Shown here: positions 26,222-36,498 of the stretch, piece after piece
Numbering within the stretch: position 1 is the stretch's first letter
Layout of the letters: the number at the start of each line of letters is the position of its first letter
Assembly: GCA_016866305.1 (NCBI GenBank)
Contig: VGMX01000017.1
Span: forward strand, 1 to 53,498
Reading direction: 5' to 3'
DNA from: Chlorobiota bacterium
Lineage (GTDB): Bacteria; Bacteroidota; Chlorobiia; Chlorobiales; Chlorobiaceae
Length of the DNA stretch: 53,498 bases
The notes under the pieces: model-generated
What the model was told of the DNA's origin: nothing
Databases searched by the model: none
What the model saw: the letters and a program-made list of their open reading frames with translations, nothing else
Translations under genes and position numbers: made by a program

Positions 26222-26398
26222 ATGCAAAAATGGGTCTGTACTCCTTGCGGGTATGTTTACGATCCCGAAGTCGGAGATATCGACAGCGGCATCGAGCCCG
26301 GAACACCTTTCGAGGATCTTCCCGACGACTGGGTCTGCCCGGTATGCGGAGTCGACAAAACGATGTTTGAGCCTTACGAGGAAGGGCGGAGAAAGTAA
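26222..26398 (+). CDS. Rubredoxin
   Basis: A small cytosolic one-iron electron carrier of 58 residues. Two CxxCG knuckles are present, CTPCG near residues 6-10 and CPVCG near 39-43, with the conserved YDPEVGD and aromatic core residues (W, Y, F, W) of the family. A strong GGAGG site lies 7 nt before the ATG. In anaerobes such proteins pass electrons to peroxide- or superoxide-reducing enzymes or to pyruvate:ferredoxin oxidoreductase-type enzymes; which applies here is not shown. It stands 213 bp after the dehydrogenase gene, with its own leader. Confidence 0.95.
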   Translation: MQKWVCTPCGYVYDPEVGDIDSGIEPGTPFEDLPDDWVCPVCGVDKTMFEPYEEGRRK

Positions 26399-26412
26399 CT
26401 TTTTGCGTCTGA

Positions 26413-26449
26413 AGCGGAAACGGCGTCACCATTTGGCACCGTTTCCGCT
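26413..26449. terminator. Bidirectional stem-loop between rubredoxin and receiver genes
   Basis: A perfect 11-bp stem AGCGGAAACGG (26413-26423) / complement (26439-26449) with a 15-nt loop lies 15 nt after the rubredoxin stop. It also lies 27 nt from the stop of the converging response regulator. It plausibly terminates both transcripts although T tracts are poor. Confidence 0.65.
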
Positions 26450-26475
26450 CCGGTGCCCGGATCTGTGGCTCCGGA

Positions 26476-26847
26476 TTATCTGAGCAGAAGCTCTATTCTC
26501 TCGGCAAATTCCTCGAGATTGAACGGTTTGGTAATATAATCGGCTGCGCCGAGTTTCAACCCTTTTTCCCTGTCCTCACTGCTGTCTTTGGCGGTCAGCA
26601 TGACCAGCGGAATAGCCCGGAACCTGGGGTTCTCCTTGATGAGCGCCGTCAGGGAAAAACCGTCAAGCCCGGGCATGGCGATATCGATAACGAGCAAATC
26701 GGGAAGCGTTGCGCTGCCATCAAGCACATCGAGTGCCGCCGTTGCATCAGCAGCGGTCAGGACGGTGAATTTCCTGCCGAGATTATGGGCAAGCAGCCGC
26801 CTGATATTGGCGGAATCATCGACGATCAGTATGGTGTGCTGCTTCAT
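26476..26847 (-). CDS. Single-domain response regulator (CheY-like receiver)
   Basis: A 123-residue receiver domain with no output domain. The acidic pocket (VDDS near residues 9-12), the phosphoacceptor Asp55 (VIDIAMPG), the switch Thr (MLTAKDS) and Lys in TKPFN are all intact. Its start codon overlaps the stop of the upstream kinase gene by 4 bp, so the two are translationally coupled. It probably receives phosphate from that kinase and acts by protein contact. Confidence 0.92.
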   Translation of the reverse strand: MKQHTILIVDDSANIRRLLAHNLGRKFTVLTAADATAALDVLDGSATLPDLLVIDIAMPGLDGFSLTALIKENPRFRAIPLVMLTAKDSSEDREKGLKLGAADYITKPFNLEEFAERIELLLR

Positions 26848-29081
26848 GACTGGTTCTGTTTACTCCTTTCTGAAACCGTCGTCAGTAACGGCAGACGGAC
26901 AAGAAATACCGCACCTTTGCATCCGGCATTCAGGACCTCTATGCTCCCGTCATGGGCCTCGACAATCTCCTTGACGATGGAAAGCCCGAGTCCGGTTCCA
27001 TCAACGGCTTCTCCCGGACGTTCAACCCGGTAGAACTTTTCGAATATTTTTGCGGTATCCTCTGCAGGAATGCCCGGCCCGCTGTCCTTGACCCGAAACA
27101 GCATCGCGTCTTCGTCATACGACAAAACAACATCGACGAGTCCGCCTTCCGGCGTGAATTTCAGGGCATTGCCGATGATGTTGATAGCAACCTGCTTGAG
27201 TGCATCAGGATCGGCAAGAATGCGCCCGGCCGGCGCACAGACTTTGAGGTGCAGCTCGATATGTTTCTCATCGGCTCTGATTTTAAGGCCCCGGCACACC
27301 TCGGAAATAGTGATGGACGGATCAATTTCACTTTTTTTATAGGAAACCCTTCCCGAATCTATTCTGGAGATCATCAACACATCCTCGATAAGGGCGGAGA
27401 GCCTCTTGCTCTCATCATGAATGATCGAGAGGAACTCCATTCTGGTTTCCCGCTCAAGTTCGTCCTGTTCCCGGAGCAGGGTTCCGGTAAACCCGAGAAT
27501 GGAAAAAAGCGGTGTTCTCAATTCATGGGACACCGTTGAAATAAAATCGTTTTTCAGCCGGATATTCTCCCTGACAAGCATTTCGGAATGCTTCTGCTCG
27601 GTAATATCCCTGAAAATGCCGACAAACCTCCGGCGCTCTTCAGTTGTGAACATTGCCGAACTGAGGTGCACATCGATCCGCAGCCCCTGGCGGGTGAGAA
27701 TCTGTGTTTCCAGGGATCCGGACTGCCGAAAACGCGCTTCATCAAAGAAGGCGATACATTTTTCGCGGAGATCTTCAGGATAAAGATCTCCGATATGCAG
27801 GCCGGCAAGCTCCTCCGGAGAGTAGCCGAAAAAAAGCTGTGCCTGGCGGTTCCACTCGACAAGAGCGCCGGTATCCGCATCGGCGACAATGATGGCGTCG
27901 GGAATAGCCTGAAGGAGATTGAGATACTTTTTCTGGTTTTCGCGCAGCTTCAGTTCGCTCTCCTTGATCTCGGTAATATCGACCACGATGCCCCGATAGC
28001 CGGCAGGGCCTCCCCTTCCGGCTATCGGGGCGCTGTAGACCAGCGCGGGAAAGCCGGTGCCATCCCTCCTGAATACGGTAAACTCGTGATTGCTCAGCCG
28101 TCCGGATGTCTTTTTCACCTGCATGCCCTGGAGTACCCGGGCCCTGTCCGCACGGGCGAAAAACTGCAAAGAGTGCAACCCTTTTTTCAACTCGTCCCTG
28201 CTGTATCCGAACGTGGCAAAGCCCGCCCGGTTCGAATAGGTAACGAGTCCTCTCCTGTCGGTTTCAAAAACCGGCTGCGGCAGGAGATCGGCAAGCTCCC
28301 TGAACCGCTGGGTGCTGTGCAGAAGTGCTTCCTGGTTCTTTCTCACCTGGGTGATATCCTGTATCAATGCAAGAATATGGGATTTCGCTTTCCCGTGATC
28401 GGTTACAGGACTGATAATGGCATGCTCCCAGCAAAGCTCCCCGTTACGCTTGTGATTGCAGAAATCGCCCTGCCAGACCTTTCCGGAAACGATGGAGTTC
28501 CTGAGCTTTACCGGGAAACCGCCAGAGGCGTCTCCTGCATCGAAAATAGTCTGCCTGGAAACGGGATCGCCGGCCAGAGAGCTGCCGCCCGATGAAAAAG
28601 AGGAATTTGCATACTCGATATGTCCCTCGCTATCGGTAATGACAACAGCTACGGGACTCTGATCCACTGCTGCCGATAACAGCCGGACTTTCTGGCGAAG
28701 TGAGGATTCGGAAAAGGCGTTCTTCAGCACAACGGCCAGCCGGTGCGCATCAACAGGCTTTGTGAGGTAATCATACGCACCCATTCTGAGGCACTGCACT
28801 ACCTGATCGATATCGCCTGAACCGGATATCATGATAACCGGAAGCGCATAATCGTTTTCCACGATAAAATGCAGAACGTCGATACCGCTTTTTCCCGGCA
28901 TGGTGATATCAAGGAGAAGTGCATCGAACGTGGATGACTGCAAGAGGGAAACAGCCTCCTCACCGCTGGTTGCCGTAACGGGATGATAGCCGAGCCGGCT
29001 CACGATAGCCGATGTCGCCTGGCGGACCGGATCGCTGTCATCGGCAATCAACACCGATGTATGATCATGGGTGTGCGGCAT
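26844..29081 (-). CDS. Hybrid sensor histidine kinase: receiver, three PAS domains, HisKA, HATPase
   Basis: A 745-residue soluble sensor kinase without predicted membrane spans. An N-terminal receiver (residues about 8-120, phosphoacceptor Asp58 in LLLDITMPG) is followed by three PAS/PAC modules (about 130-245, 255-375, 385-500). Next is a dimerisation domain with His519 (SHELRTP). A catalytic ATPase domain follows, with N box (NIIGNALKF), G1 (DSGPGIP) and G2 (GTGLGLSI). The receiver at the N-terminus suggests that the kinase is itself an intermediate in a phosphorelay. PAS domains may sense redox, light or a ligand; no cofactor motif is evident. It overlaps the downstream receiver gene. Confidence 0.92.
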   Translation of the reverse strand: MPHTHDHTSVLIADDSDPVRQATSAIVSRLGYHPVTATSGEEAVSLLQSSTFDALLLDITMPGKSGIDVLHFIVENDYALPVIMISGSGDIDQVVQCLRMGAYDYLTKPVDAHRLAVVLKNAFSESSLRQKVRLLSAAVDQSPVAVVITDSEGHIEYANSSFSSGGSSLAGDPVSRQTIFDAGDASGGFPVKLRNSIVSGKVWQGDFCNHKRNGELCWEHAIISPVTDHGKAKSHILALIQDITQVRKNQEALLHSTQRFRELADLLPQPVFETDRRGLVTYSNRAGFATFGYSRDELKKGLHSLQFFARADRARVLQGMQVKKTSGRLSNHEFTVFRRDGTGFPALVYSAPIAGRGGPAGYRGIVVDITEIKESELKLRENQKKYLNLLQAIPDAIIVADADTGALVEWNRQAQLFFGYSPEELAGLHIGDLYPEDLREKCIAFFDEARFRQSGSLETQILTRQGLRIDVHLSSAMFTTEERRRFVGIFRDITEQKHSEMLVRENIRLKNDFISTVSHELRTPLFSILGFTGTLLREQDELERETRMEFLSIIHDESKRLSALIEDVLMISRIDSGRVSYKKSEIDPSITISEVCRGLKIRADEKHIELHLKVCAPAGRILADPDALKQVAINIIGNALKFTPEGGLVDVVLSYDEDAMLFRVKDSGPGIPAEDTAKIFEKFYRVERPGEAVDGTGLGLSIVKEIVEAHDGSIEVLNAGCKGAVFLVRLPLLTTVSERSKQNQS

Positions 29082-29116
29082 ACGGCAGTAGAGGGCTAAA
29101 ATGCATGGTCAGGGGC

Positions 29117-29776
29117 TTAATCACAGAACAGGACCTTGTACTCCCTGCTGACGAACGTATTGGCAAGACGCCTGAGCCTCAGGGCACTCTGGTGCTCTTT
29201 TTCAAGCACCTTCCACCGGTGGTCGTCCGCCGATTCCTTGCCCCTGAGCAACTGTTTCTTTTTGGTCTCGTGATAGGTCAGGTCAATATAGACACCAAGA
29301 TCGATTCCGTCCGTGGCGATCGCATAAAGGCCGTCGATGATCAGCAGGTCGATGCCGGAAAAATCGGTGATGAGCAGATCGACCTCTTCGGTAATGATAT
29401 CCACACAGGGCATGCTGGCCTTGCGGGCTTTCCGGAAATCCTCGATATTGCGGTTCAGCCATGCATGGTCGTATTCCTCCGGTCCGACCGACTCGAAATT
29501 GTTCCGCTCGCGCTCCGCCCTGCGCACCTGCGGCTCGACCCTGTAGTAGTTGTCGGTATGCAGAATCTTGACCTTTATACCCGCCCTTTTCAGCACGAGG
29601 GCCAGCGAATGGGCCAGCTCGGATTTACCCGCACCGGACTCCCCTGAAATAGCGACAATGAACCTGTAGCCCGGATACTCCTCATCCTTGGCCTCCTTTT
29701 CAACAAGCACTCTCTCGGAAATGACCTCAGCAGCTTTTTTATGTTTGTTGCTGATAAGAAGAATGTCGCTTAACAC
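29117..29776 (-). CDS. Uridine kinase/phosphoribulokinase-family P-loop protein
   Basis: A 219-residue P-loop NTPase. The Walker A motif GESGAGKS is at residues 45-52, HTDNYYRV near residue 76 resembles the Asp-containing substrate loop of uridine kinases, and [10 protein letters not shown] is the Walker B strand. A 40-residue N-terminal extension precedes the kinase fold. The start is a GTG. Whether it phosphorylates uridine or another small molecule is not shown. It lies 35 bp before the hybrid kinase gene on the same strand and may share its transcript. Confidence 0.82.
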   Translation of the reverse strand: MLSDILLISNKHKKAAEVISERVLVEKEAKDEEYPGYRFIVAISGESGAGKSELAHSLALVLKRAGIKVKILHTDNYYRVEPQVRRAERERNNFESVGPEEYDHAWLNRNIEDFRKARKASMPCVDIITEEVDLLITDFSGIDLLIIDGLYAIATDGIDLGVYIDLTYHETKKKQLLRGKESADDHRWKVLEKEHQSALRLRRLANTFVSREYKVLFCD

Positions 29777-29944
29777 GGCATATGGGGATTAGCAATTGCA
29801 ATAAACGCGCATCGAAAGCGCACACCGCGCACCTCACTGCCGCCGGCTGGAGCGGTCTGCATTATGAAATATAAAAAAACCGTATTGTTTTTTGGAAGTC
29901 CGGAAGGGGAGAAGCGGGGCTTCACTATACAGGGAAACGAAAAA

Positions 29945-29972
29945 GGCAGAAGCACTTTTCAGCACTTCTGTC
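29945..29972 (-). terminator. Terminator after tRNA-Asn
   Basis: An 8-bp stem with one G-T pair (29945-29952 with 29965-29972) has a 12-nt loop and is followed on the minus strand by five T. It begins 8 nt downstream of the tRNA-Asn gene. Confidence 0.7.
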
Positions 29973-29980
29973 TTTTTTTG

Positions 29981-30052
<72 letters not shown>

Positions 30053-30083
30053 ATCTCGGACGCACTGCTGCGAACGGGTTGTA

Positions 30084-30111
30084 AATATACAACCATTTTT
30101 CTCATTTCCAA
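30084..30111 (-). promoter_or_regulatory. Promoter of tRNA-Asn
   Basis: Minus-strand TTGGAA (30106-30111) and TATATT (30084-30089) are separated by 16 bp. The -10 box is preceded by G and ends 31 nt before the mature tRNA 5' end. Confidence 0.7.
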
Positions 30112-30220
30112 ACCAGGCCGGTTCGTTTTTTTCGATTTTTCTGCCGGCCGAAGGTCGCATGGCTTTCATTTTCCATAATAATTTTTGTACATTGGTGTTC
30201 TTTTACTGAAAAGAGGGTAT

Positions 30221-30748
30221 ATGCATAAAGAAAAAGCATTGATAGAGATCCGGATCGCGGGTCTTATGCAGGGAACCCATGCGTTTGATTTTACCTGTAG
30301 AGCCGAGAATTTCAGGGATCAGGAACTGAACGGAACCGTTTTTACAGGGAATATTGCAGTAACGGTAATCGCTGAAAAAGCCGAACAGGAAATAACGGTC
30401 ACCATCAGGACAGAGACGGTTGCCGATTTCACCTGCGACATCTGCCTTGCGCCGCTTGCCCGGAAACTCAAAGGAGAGTTCCGCATCCCTTATATCTATG
30501 GTGAAGCGGAAGAATATGGCGACAACATCGATGAGGATTACCGGCTGATCGACCGGAATACGGTATCAATTGACCTGACGGAGGACGTCAGGGAAACCCT
30601 GCTGCTCTCGCTGCCCATGAAAGTCACCTGCACGGAAAATCCTGACTGCAGGCTTTTCAGCGCTTGGGACAGGAAGACCGGAACCCCGGAAGAAGACAGA
30701 AGCACGTGGCAGGAATCTCTTGAAAAGCTGAAAAACAAGTATCGTTAA
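30221..30748 (+). CDS. DUF177 (YceD family) protein
   Basis: A 175-residue cytosolic protein of the YceD/DUF177 family, which precedes rpmF in most bacteria and is linked to 23S rRNA accumulation. The family CxxC block CDICLAPL lies mid-protein, followed by the acidic DNIDEDYRLID segment and a C-terminal CTENPDC pair. The frame opens at 30185, but the ATG at 30221 follows AAGAGGG and is preferred. It heads the rpmF-plsX-fab cluster; an unconvincing TTCATT/TACATT promoter lies at 30165-30193. Confidence 0.9.
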   Translation: MHKEKALIEIRIAGLMQGTHAFDFTCRAENFRDQELNGTVFTGNIAVTVIAEKAEQEITVTIRTETVADFTCDICLAPLARKLKGEFRIPYIYGEAEEYGDNIDEDYRLIDRNTVSIDLTEDVRETLLLSLPMKVTCTENPDCRLFSAWDRKTGTPEEDRSTWQESLEKLKNKYR

Positions 30749-30773
30749 CCGACTATAAAAAAAGAGGATAAAT

Positions 30774-30965
30774 ATGGCGAACCCGAAAGCCAAAATGTCG
30801 AAATCCAGAAGGGATAAAAGACGCGCCCAGTTCAATGCCCGCACAAAAGCAGCGATGACCGTCATCTGCCCCAATTGCGGCGAGCCGACCCTTCCCCACC
30901 GTGCCTGCCGTCATTGCGGACACTACCGCGGCAGGGCCGTTGTCACCAGATCTGCTAACAGCTGA
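30774..30965 (+). CDS. rpmF: 50S ribosomal protein L32
   Basis: Small 63-residue large-subunit protein. The basic N-terminus ([17 protein letters not shown]) is followed by a four-cysteine zinc-binding module, CPNCG and CRHCG, so it is the zinc-retaining (C+) form. It is 25 bp after the DUF177 gene and 24 bp before plsX, the conserved link between ribosome and lipid genes. Confidence 0.97.
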   Translation: MANPKAKMSKSRRDKRRAQFNARTKAAMTVICPNCGEPTLPHRACRHCGHYRGRAVVTRSANS

Positions 30966-30989
30966 TAACGCAACAGGACCAAACCCTTC

Positions 30990-32015
30990 ATGCTGACCAT
31001 TGCTGTTGACGCCATGGGCGGAGATAACGCCCCGGCCTGTGTGATAGAGGGAACCATTCAGGCCCTGCAGGAAAGCGGCAACAGATTTTCCGTTATTCTT
31101 ATCGGACAGTCTGAAACCGTTCAGTCCCTTCTTGCCCTGCAGGATACTGCAGGACTGAACATGAGGTTCATGCACGCCCCGGAGGTCGTAACCATGGAAG
31201 ACATTCCCGCCATTGCCGTGAAGACAAAGCAGGAATCCTCACTGGTCAGGGGTCTGAAGCTGTGCAAGGCAAGAGAGGCCGATGCCTATGTCAGCGCCGG
31301 AAACACCGGGGCGCAGATGGCTGCATCGCTGTTTGTGCTCGGACGACTGCCCGGCGTTCTGAGACCGGCCATCTATGCCTATTTCCCGAGAATACAGGAA
31401 GGCCTCACCAATATCGTCGATGTTGGCGCAAATATGGACTGCAAGCCTGAGCACCTGGTTCAGTTTGCCGAAATGCTGACCATCTACCAACGCTACGCAG
31501 CCGGAATCGAGAAACCCGTTGCAGGCCTGCTCAATATCGGGGAGGAAGAGGGAAAAGGGTCCGAGGTGCTCAAACAGGCTTACAAACTGCTCAAGGAAGC
31601 CGACAGCAAGGGAAAAATCTCTTTTGCCGGCAACATCGAAGGTCACGACATCCTCAAGGGCAAGGTCAACATCGTGGTTTGCGACGGCCTTGTCGGCAAC
31701 ACCCTCCTGAAGTTTGGCGAAAGCATTCCCGGATTTCTGGGATCCCTCCTCAAGCCCGCTCTCCAGAAGCTGGTTGCATCGGGGCAGCTTGATGAAAAAG
31801 CCGCGGCACTGACTTCCCAGGTTTTCAAAAACTTGTTCGAACCTTTCGATGTGGAAAAATTCGGAGGCGTACCGTTCCTCGGTGTCGACGGCATCTCCAT
31901 CGTCGGGCATGGACGTTCCTCCTCCCGGGCAATCAAGAACATGATCTTCATGGCCGAACATATGATCGAAAAACAGGTCAACGCCCGCATTGCAGAGGTA
32001 CTCTCCGAAGCATAG
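30990..32015 (+). CDS. plsX: Phosphate acyltransferase PlsX
   Basis: Makes acyl-phosphate from acyl-ACP for the PlsX/PlsY route of phosphatidic acid synthesis; a peripheral membrane enzyme. At 341 residues it is full length. The N-terminal [11 protein letters not shown], the central SAGNTGA and the [13 protein letters not shown] blocks are family signatures. It lies upstream of fabH, the usual arrangement. Confidence 0.97.
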   Translation: MLTIAVDAMGGDNAPACVIEGTIQALQESGNRFSVILIGQSETVQSLLALQDTAGLNMRFMHAPEVVTMEDIPAIAVKTKQESSLVRGLKLCKAREADAYVSAGNTGAQMAASLFVLGRLPGVLRPAIYAYFPRIQEGLTNIVDVGANMDCKPEHLVQFAEMLTIYQRYAAGIEKPVAGLLNIGEEEGKGSEVLKQAYKLLKEADSKGKISFAGNIEGHDILKGKVNIVVCDGLVGNTLLKFGESIPGFLGSLLKPALQKLVASGQLDEKAAALTSQVFKNLFEPFDVEKFGGVPFLGVDGISIVGHGRSSSRAIKNMIFMAEHMIEKQVNARIAEVLSEA

Positions 32016-32112
32016 GCATGCTGCGGTTTTCCTCCATCGATCGACGCTGTCTGGCCGACCGCCACGCAGTCAAACAAGCAAATCCTGCATTGAAAATAAC
32101 CGCAAAAAGCGC

Positions 32113-33102
32113 ATGAAAGCTGCAATAACGGCGACAGCCAAATATGTACCGGACGAGATCATGACCAATCATGACCTTGAACTGATGCTTGAGACCAATG
32201 ACGAGTGGATTCGGACAAGAACCGGCATCAGTGAACGCAGAATCATGAAAGATCCCGGCAAGGCGACATCGTTTCTCTGCAGCGAGGTTGCCCGCCAGTT
32301 GATCGAAAAAAGGGGTATGGGTGCTGAAGATGTCGAGCTGATCATTGTCGCAACCATGACACCCGACATGCTCTTCCCCTCAACCGCCTGCCTTGTTCAG
32401 GGAATGATCGGCGCGACCAACGCATGGGCGTTCGATCTGAACGCAGCGTGCTCGGGGTTTCTTTTCGCCCTCAATACCGCAGCCCGGTTCATCGAATCCG
32501 GAGCCCACAGAAACGTCATGGTGATCGGTGGCGACAAGATGTCGTCCGTCGTCGATTATACTGACCGGTCTACGGCCATTCTCTTCGGTGACGGAGCCGC
32601 CGGGGTCATTCTTGAACCGGCCGAATCGGACGACTACGGCATTCTTGACGCCAGGCTTTATTCCGACGGCAAAAACGGCAAGGACCACCTGCTGATGGCC
32701 GGAGGCGGCAGCCTGAACCCGGCAAGCCATGAAACCATTGAAAAACGCATGCATTTCATCCGTCAGAACGGCAAGCAGGTATTCAAGGCCGCGGTAACCG
32801 CCATGGCCGACACCGCTGCGGAAATCATGGAGCGCAACGGTCTCGATGCGGAAAACATCTCCTGGCTGGTTCCGCATCAGGCAAACCAGCGCATTATCCA
32901 TGCAACGGCAGAGAGGATGGGGCTCAGCGAAGAAAAGGTGATGTCCAACATCGCCCGCTACGGCAATACGACCGCCGGCACCATTCCGATCTGCCTTGCC
33001 GAACTCGATGAACAGCAGAAACTGCAAACAGGCTCGAATCTCGTGCTGGTCAGCTTCGGTGCCGGCTACACCTGGGGCGGCATGTATATCAAATGGCAAT
33101 AA
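32113..33102 (+). CDS. fabH: 3-oxoacyl-ACP synthase III (FabH)
   Basis: Condenses acetyl-CoA (or another primer) with malonyl-ACP to begin fatty acid synthesis. The 329-residue protein has the Cys-His-Asn triad. Cys113 is in NAACSGF, His255 in PHQAN and Asn near 285 in RYGNTTAG. The frame is open from 31990, but [14 protein letters not shown] is the family start. Its 3' end is 42 bp upstream of fabD's start codon. Confidence 0.97.
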   Translation: MKAAITATAKYVPDEIMTNHDLELMLETNDEWIRTRTGISERRIMKDPGKATSFLCSEVARQLIEKRGMGAEDVELIIVATMTPDMLFPSTACLVQGMIGATNAWAFDLNAACSGFLFALNTAARFIESGAHRNVMVIGGDKMSSVVDYTDRSTAILFGDGAAGVILEPAESDDYGILDARLYSDGKNGKDHLLMAGGGSLNPASHETIEKRMHFIRQNGKQVFKAAVTAMADTAAEIMERNGLDAENISWLVPHQANQRIIHATAERMGLSEEKVMSNIARYGNTTAGTIPICLAELDEQQKLQTGSNLVLVSFGAGYTWGGMYIKWQ

Positions 33103-33143
33103 GAATCTCTCGCGCCACCATTGAAAACAGCCGAGAACATCAA

Positions 33144-34058
33144 ATGAAAGCATTTGTTTTTCCGGGACAGGGTTCCCAGTACTGCGGCATGGGCCGGGAC
33201 ATTTTCGAAGCATTTCCTGCAGCCGGCGAGATGATGCAGAAAGCCGATGACATTCTCGGCTTTTCCATCACCGGCATCATGTTCAACGGCAGTGAAGAGG
33301 ATCTGCGCCAGACCCGTCATACCCAGCCGGCAATTTTTCTGCACAGCATCGTTGCAGCTTCGCTGCTCGACAGTAACAGCATCGCGATGACGGCAGGACA
33401 CAGTCTGGGCGAATACAGTGCGCTCTGCTTTGCCGGTGCGATAAGCTTCGAGGACGCGATCCGTATCGTGGCCAGAAGGGGCGCGCTCATGCAGAACGCC
33501 GGCCAGCAGAACCCCGGCACCATGGCAGCACTCATCGGCATGCAGGACAGTGCCGTCGACGATCTTCTGGCTGAGGCTGCTTCCGCAGGAATCGTCAGGG
33601 CGGCCAACTTCAACTCACCGGGCCAGATAGTCATTTCGGGCGAGGTTTCCGCCGTCAATAAAGCTGTCGAACTGGCGCCATCTCACGGTGCAAGAATGGC
33701 AAAGGAACTGGTGGTTTCAGGTGCGTTCCACTCTCCGCTGATGAAACCCGCCGAAGAAGAACTTGCCGCCGCGCTTGAACACGTGGAAATCCGGGATGCA
33801 CGCATTCCTGTCTGCATGAATGCCATTGCCCGTCCGGTCACTTCAGCCGCTGAAATCAGAAAAAACCTGATCATGCAGCTTACCAGTCCGGTTCTCTGGA
33901 CACAGTCCGTCGAAGCCATGGTGCAGTTGGGCGTGAGGGAATTTGTCGAGGTCGGTCCGCAGAAAGTGCTGCAGGGGCTCATCAGGAGAATTGACAAATC
34001 TGTGGCGTGCAGCGGAGTCGATACCGCCGAAGATATCAGGCCGCTTGCCCGGGCGTGA
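33144..34058 (+). CDS. fabD: Malonyl-CoA:ACP transacylase (FabD)
   Basis: Loads malonyl groups onto ACP. The 304-residue enzyme shows the GQGSQ motif at the N-terminus, the nucleophile Ser87 in GHSLGE and the catalytic His in SGAFHSPLM. The frame overlaps the fabH end, but the ATG at 33144 ([10 protein letters not shown]) matches the family start. Confidence 0.97.
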   Translation: MKAFVFPGQGSQYCGMGRDIFEAFPAAGEMMQKADDILGFSITGIMFNGSEEDLRQTRHTQPAIFLHSIVAASLLDSNSIAMTAGHSLGEYSALCFAGAISFEDAIRIVARRGALMQNAGQQNPGTMAALIGMQDSAVDDLLAEAASAGIVRAANFNSPGQIVISGEVSAVNKAVELAPSHGARMAKELVVSGAFHSPLMKPAEEELAAALEHVEIRDARIPVCMNAIARPVTSAAEIRKNLIMQLTSPVLWTQSVEAMVQLGVREFVEVGPQKVLQGLIRRIDKSVACSGVDTAEDIRPLARA

Positions 34059-34104
34059 AACAAGGGAACAGACAGAGCAACCAATAACAGAAGAGAATTC
34101 AACC

Positions 34105-34842
34105 ATGTTTGAAGGAAAAATCGCAGTAGTGACCGGAGCGGCCAGGGGAATCGGTCAGGCTATCGCTTTCGACCTCGCTGCAAAAGGTGCGGGAGTTGTC
34201 GTTTGCGACATCAAGGAGGAATGGCTTGCTGAAACTGCCGAAGGGATCAGAAAGCTCGGTCGGGATGCCTGGTGCAGGGAACTCGACGTCACCAACGCCG
34301 AAGCCGTACAGAGCGTGTTTGCTGAAATCGCGGATACGACCGGCAGAATCGACATTCTCGTCAACAATGCCGGCATCACCCGTGACGGGCTCTTGATGCG
34401 GATGAGCGAGGAGGACTGGGATGCCGTGATGACCGTCAACCTGAAGGGAACCTTCGCCTGCACAAAAGCCGTGACCCGCGTCATGATGAAGCAGCGCTCC
34501 GGCGCCATCGTCAATATCGCATCGGTTATCGGTCTCATGGGCAATGCCGGACAGGCGAACTATGCTGCATCAAAAGGCGGCGTGATCTCGTTCACCAAAT
34601 CGGTCGCCAAGGAGTTCGCATCGCGCAATATCCGGGTCAATGCCGTCGCGCCGGGATTCATCGCATCGAAAATGACCGATGCGCTTTCCGAAGAGGTCCG
34701 CAACAAGATGCTCGAGGTCATCCCCCTTGCCCGTTTTGGCCAGCCGGAAGATGTAGCCAGGGTTGTGTCGTTCCTTGCAGGAAACGATGCTGCCTACATC
34801 ACCGGCGAGGTTATCAACATCAGCGGCGGCATGGTCATGTAG
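34105..34842 (+). CDS. fabG: 3-oxoacyl-ACP reductase (FabG)
   Basis: NADPH-dependent SDR that reduces 3-oxoacyl-ACP in chain elongation. The 245-residue protein has TGAARGIG at the cofactor loop, [11 protein letters not shown], Ser in IASVIG, and the catalytic Tyr153 and Lys157 (YAASK). The [14 protein letters not shown] block is specific for FabG within the large SDR family. It follows fabD by 46 bp. Confidence 0.96.
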   Translation: MFEGKIAVVTGAARGIGQAIAFDLAAKGAGVVVCDIKEEWLAETAEGIRKLGRDAWCRELDVTNAEAVQSVFAEIADTTGRIDILVNNAGITRDGLLMRMSEEDWDAVMTVNLKGTFACTKAVTRVMMKQRSGAIVNIASVIGLMGNAGQANYAASKGGVISFTKSVAKEFASRNIRVNAVAPGFIASKMTDALSEEVRNKMLEVIPLARFGQPEDVARVVSFLAGNDAAYITGEVINISGGMVM

Positions 34843-34860
34843 GTTAGCGGCAACGGCAGT

Positions 34861-34888
34861 TTGAGCAAGCCTATTTTCTTTGTATATT
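34861..34888 (+). promoter_or_regulatory. Internal promoter before acpP
   Basis: TTGAGC (34861-34866) and TATATT (34883-34888) are 16 bp apart, with G before the -10 box. The -10 ends 57 nt before the acpP ATG. A separate promoter would let ACP be made in excess over the enzymes. Confidence 0.68.
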
Positions 34889-34945
34889 ATTTAACTTTAT
34901 CAGTTTTTTTATCCGAAACAAACAACTAATCAGGAGAACAGAACA

Positions 34946-35182
34946 ATGAGCGAAGCAGAAATCAGAGATAAGGTATATGATATCATTGTCAGCAAAATGG
35001 GCGTCAACAAAGACCAGATCAAGCCGGAGTCAAAATTTTCCGACGATCTCGGTGCGGACTCTCTCGATACCGTCGAACTGATCATGGAACTTGAAAACGA
35101 GTTCGGTGTCCAGATCCCTGATGAAGACGCTGAAAAAATCAGCACCGTCCAGCAGGCAATCGACTACATCGCCAAAAAGTAA
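34946..35182 (+). CDS. acpP: Acyl carrier protein
   Basis: Acidic 78-residue four-helix carrier of acyl chains. Ser39 in [10 protein letters not shown] is the 4'-phosphopantetheine attachment site. An AGGAG site lies 9-13 bases before the ATG. It is located between fabG and fabF. Confidence 0.98.
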   Translation: MSEAEIRDKVYDIIVSKMGVNKDQIKPESKFSDDLGADSLDTVELIMELENEFGVQIPDEDAEKISTVQQAIDYIAKK

Positions 35183-35228
35183 TTTCCCTTTCGGGCATTC
35201 CGCCAGAAGCAACATTAAAGCACAACAG

Positions 35229-36482
35229 ATGGGTCAGGATCGCAAAAGGATCGTCGTTACAGGAATCGGAGTCCTGGCTCCCATAGGTCTCAGCAAAGAG
35301 GAGTTCTGGGCCGGGCTGACCGAGGGCAGAAGCGGCGCTGCGCCTATCACCTATTTCGACACCACTGATTTTGCAACAACCTTCGCATGCGAGCTGAAGA
35401 ATTTTTCCGCCTACGATCATATCGACAGGAAATCAGCCGACCGCATGGACCCATACTGTCAGTATGCCGTTATTGCCGCAGAGCAGGCCCTGAAAGATTC
35501 GGGGCTTGACCTGCAGGCGATCGATCCGCTCCGGATCGGCGTCGTGCACGGCTCGGGTATCGGAGGAATGACCACCTACGACCAGCAATTCCGCGCCTTT
35601 CTTGAACGGGGCCCGAGACGGATCAGTCCGTTTTTCATTCCCATGCTGATTCCCGACATTGCCGCAGGACAGATTTCCATGAAATTCGGGCTTATGGGGC
35701 CGAACCACGCCACGGCATCCGCCTGTGCCACATCCCTGCACGCCATTATCGATGCATGGATGATTCTCCAGCTCGGCATGGCCGATTACATGGTCTGCGG
35801 CGGCTCGGAAGCGCCTATCACTCCGATGAGTGTCGGCGGATTCAACTCCGCGAAAGCCCTTTCAACAGCCAACGAACGTCCTGAGAAGGCCTCCCGGCCT
35901 TATGACCGCGACCGGGACGGTTTTGTCATGGGAGAAGGAGCGGGATCTCTTGTTCTGGAAACCCTTGAATCCGCAAAGGCCCGCGGAGCTAAAATCTACG
36001 GGGAGATCGCCGGTGTCGGGGCTACCGCCGATGCCTATCACCTTACGGCTCCTCACCCCGAAGGCACCGGTGCGGTCAATGCCATGAAAGCCGCGCTTTC
36101 GATTGCAGGCATCACTCCGGACAGGATCGATTATATCAATACACACGGCACATCGACACCGCTTGGCGACATTGCGGAAATCAAGGCGATCAGGAAAGTG
36201 TTCTGCGACCATGCCCGGAAGCTCAGCATCAGCTCCTCGAAATCCATGACCGGCCACCTGCTCGGTGCCGCCGGCGTTGTGGAGTCGATCGTCTGCCTGC
36301 TGGCCATGCAGGAGGCAACCGTTCCACCAACCATCAACAATGACAATCTCGATCCCGAAATCGATCTCGACATCACACCCAACCAGGCGAAAAAGCGTAC
36401 CATCGGATATGCGCTCAACAACGGATTCGGATTCGGCGGCCACAATGCAACCCTGATTTTCAGAAACGCCTCCTCGCTCTGA
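35229..36482 (+). CDS. fabF: 3-oxoacyl-ACP synthase II (FabF)
   Basis: Elongating condensing enzyme. The 417-residue thiolase-fold protein has the Cys-His-His triad: Cys166 in SACATS, His306 in [10 protein letters not shown] and His343 in [10 protein letters not shown]. The gatekeeper C-terminal motif [10 protein letters not shown] is present. The frame opens upstream inside acpP, but [12 protein letters not shown] is the family start. It is separated by 16 bp from rnc. Confidence 0.97.
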   Translation: MGQDRKRIVVTGIGVLAPIGLSKEEFWAGLTEGRSGAAPITYFDTTDFATTFACELKNFSAYDHIDRKSADRMDPYCQYAVIAAEQALKDSGLDLQAIDPLRIGVVHGSGIGGMTTYDQQFRAFLERGPRRISPFFIPMLIPDIAAGQISMKFGLMGPNHATASACATSLHAIIDAWMILQLGMADYMVCGGSEAPITPMSVGGFNSAKALSTANERPEKASRPYDRDRDGFVMGEGAGSLVLETLESAKARGAKIYGEIAGVGATADAYHLTAPHPEGTGAVNAMKAALSIAGITPDRIDYINTHGTSTPLGDIAEIKAIRKVFCDHARKLSISSSKSMTGHLLGAAGVVESIVCLLAMQEATVPPTINNDNLDPEIDLDITPNQAKKRTIGYALNNGFGFGGHNATLIFRNASSL

Positions 36483-36498
36483 TCATGACCACCGGCTT

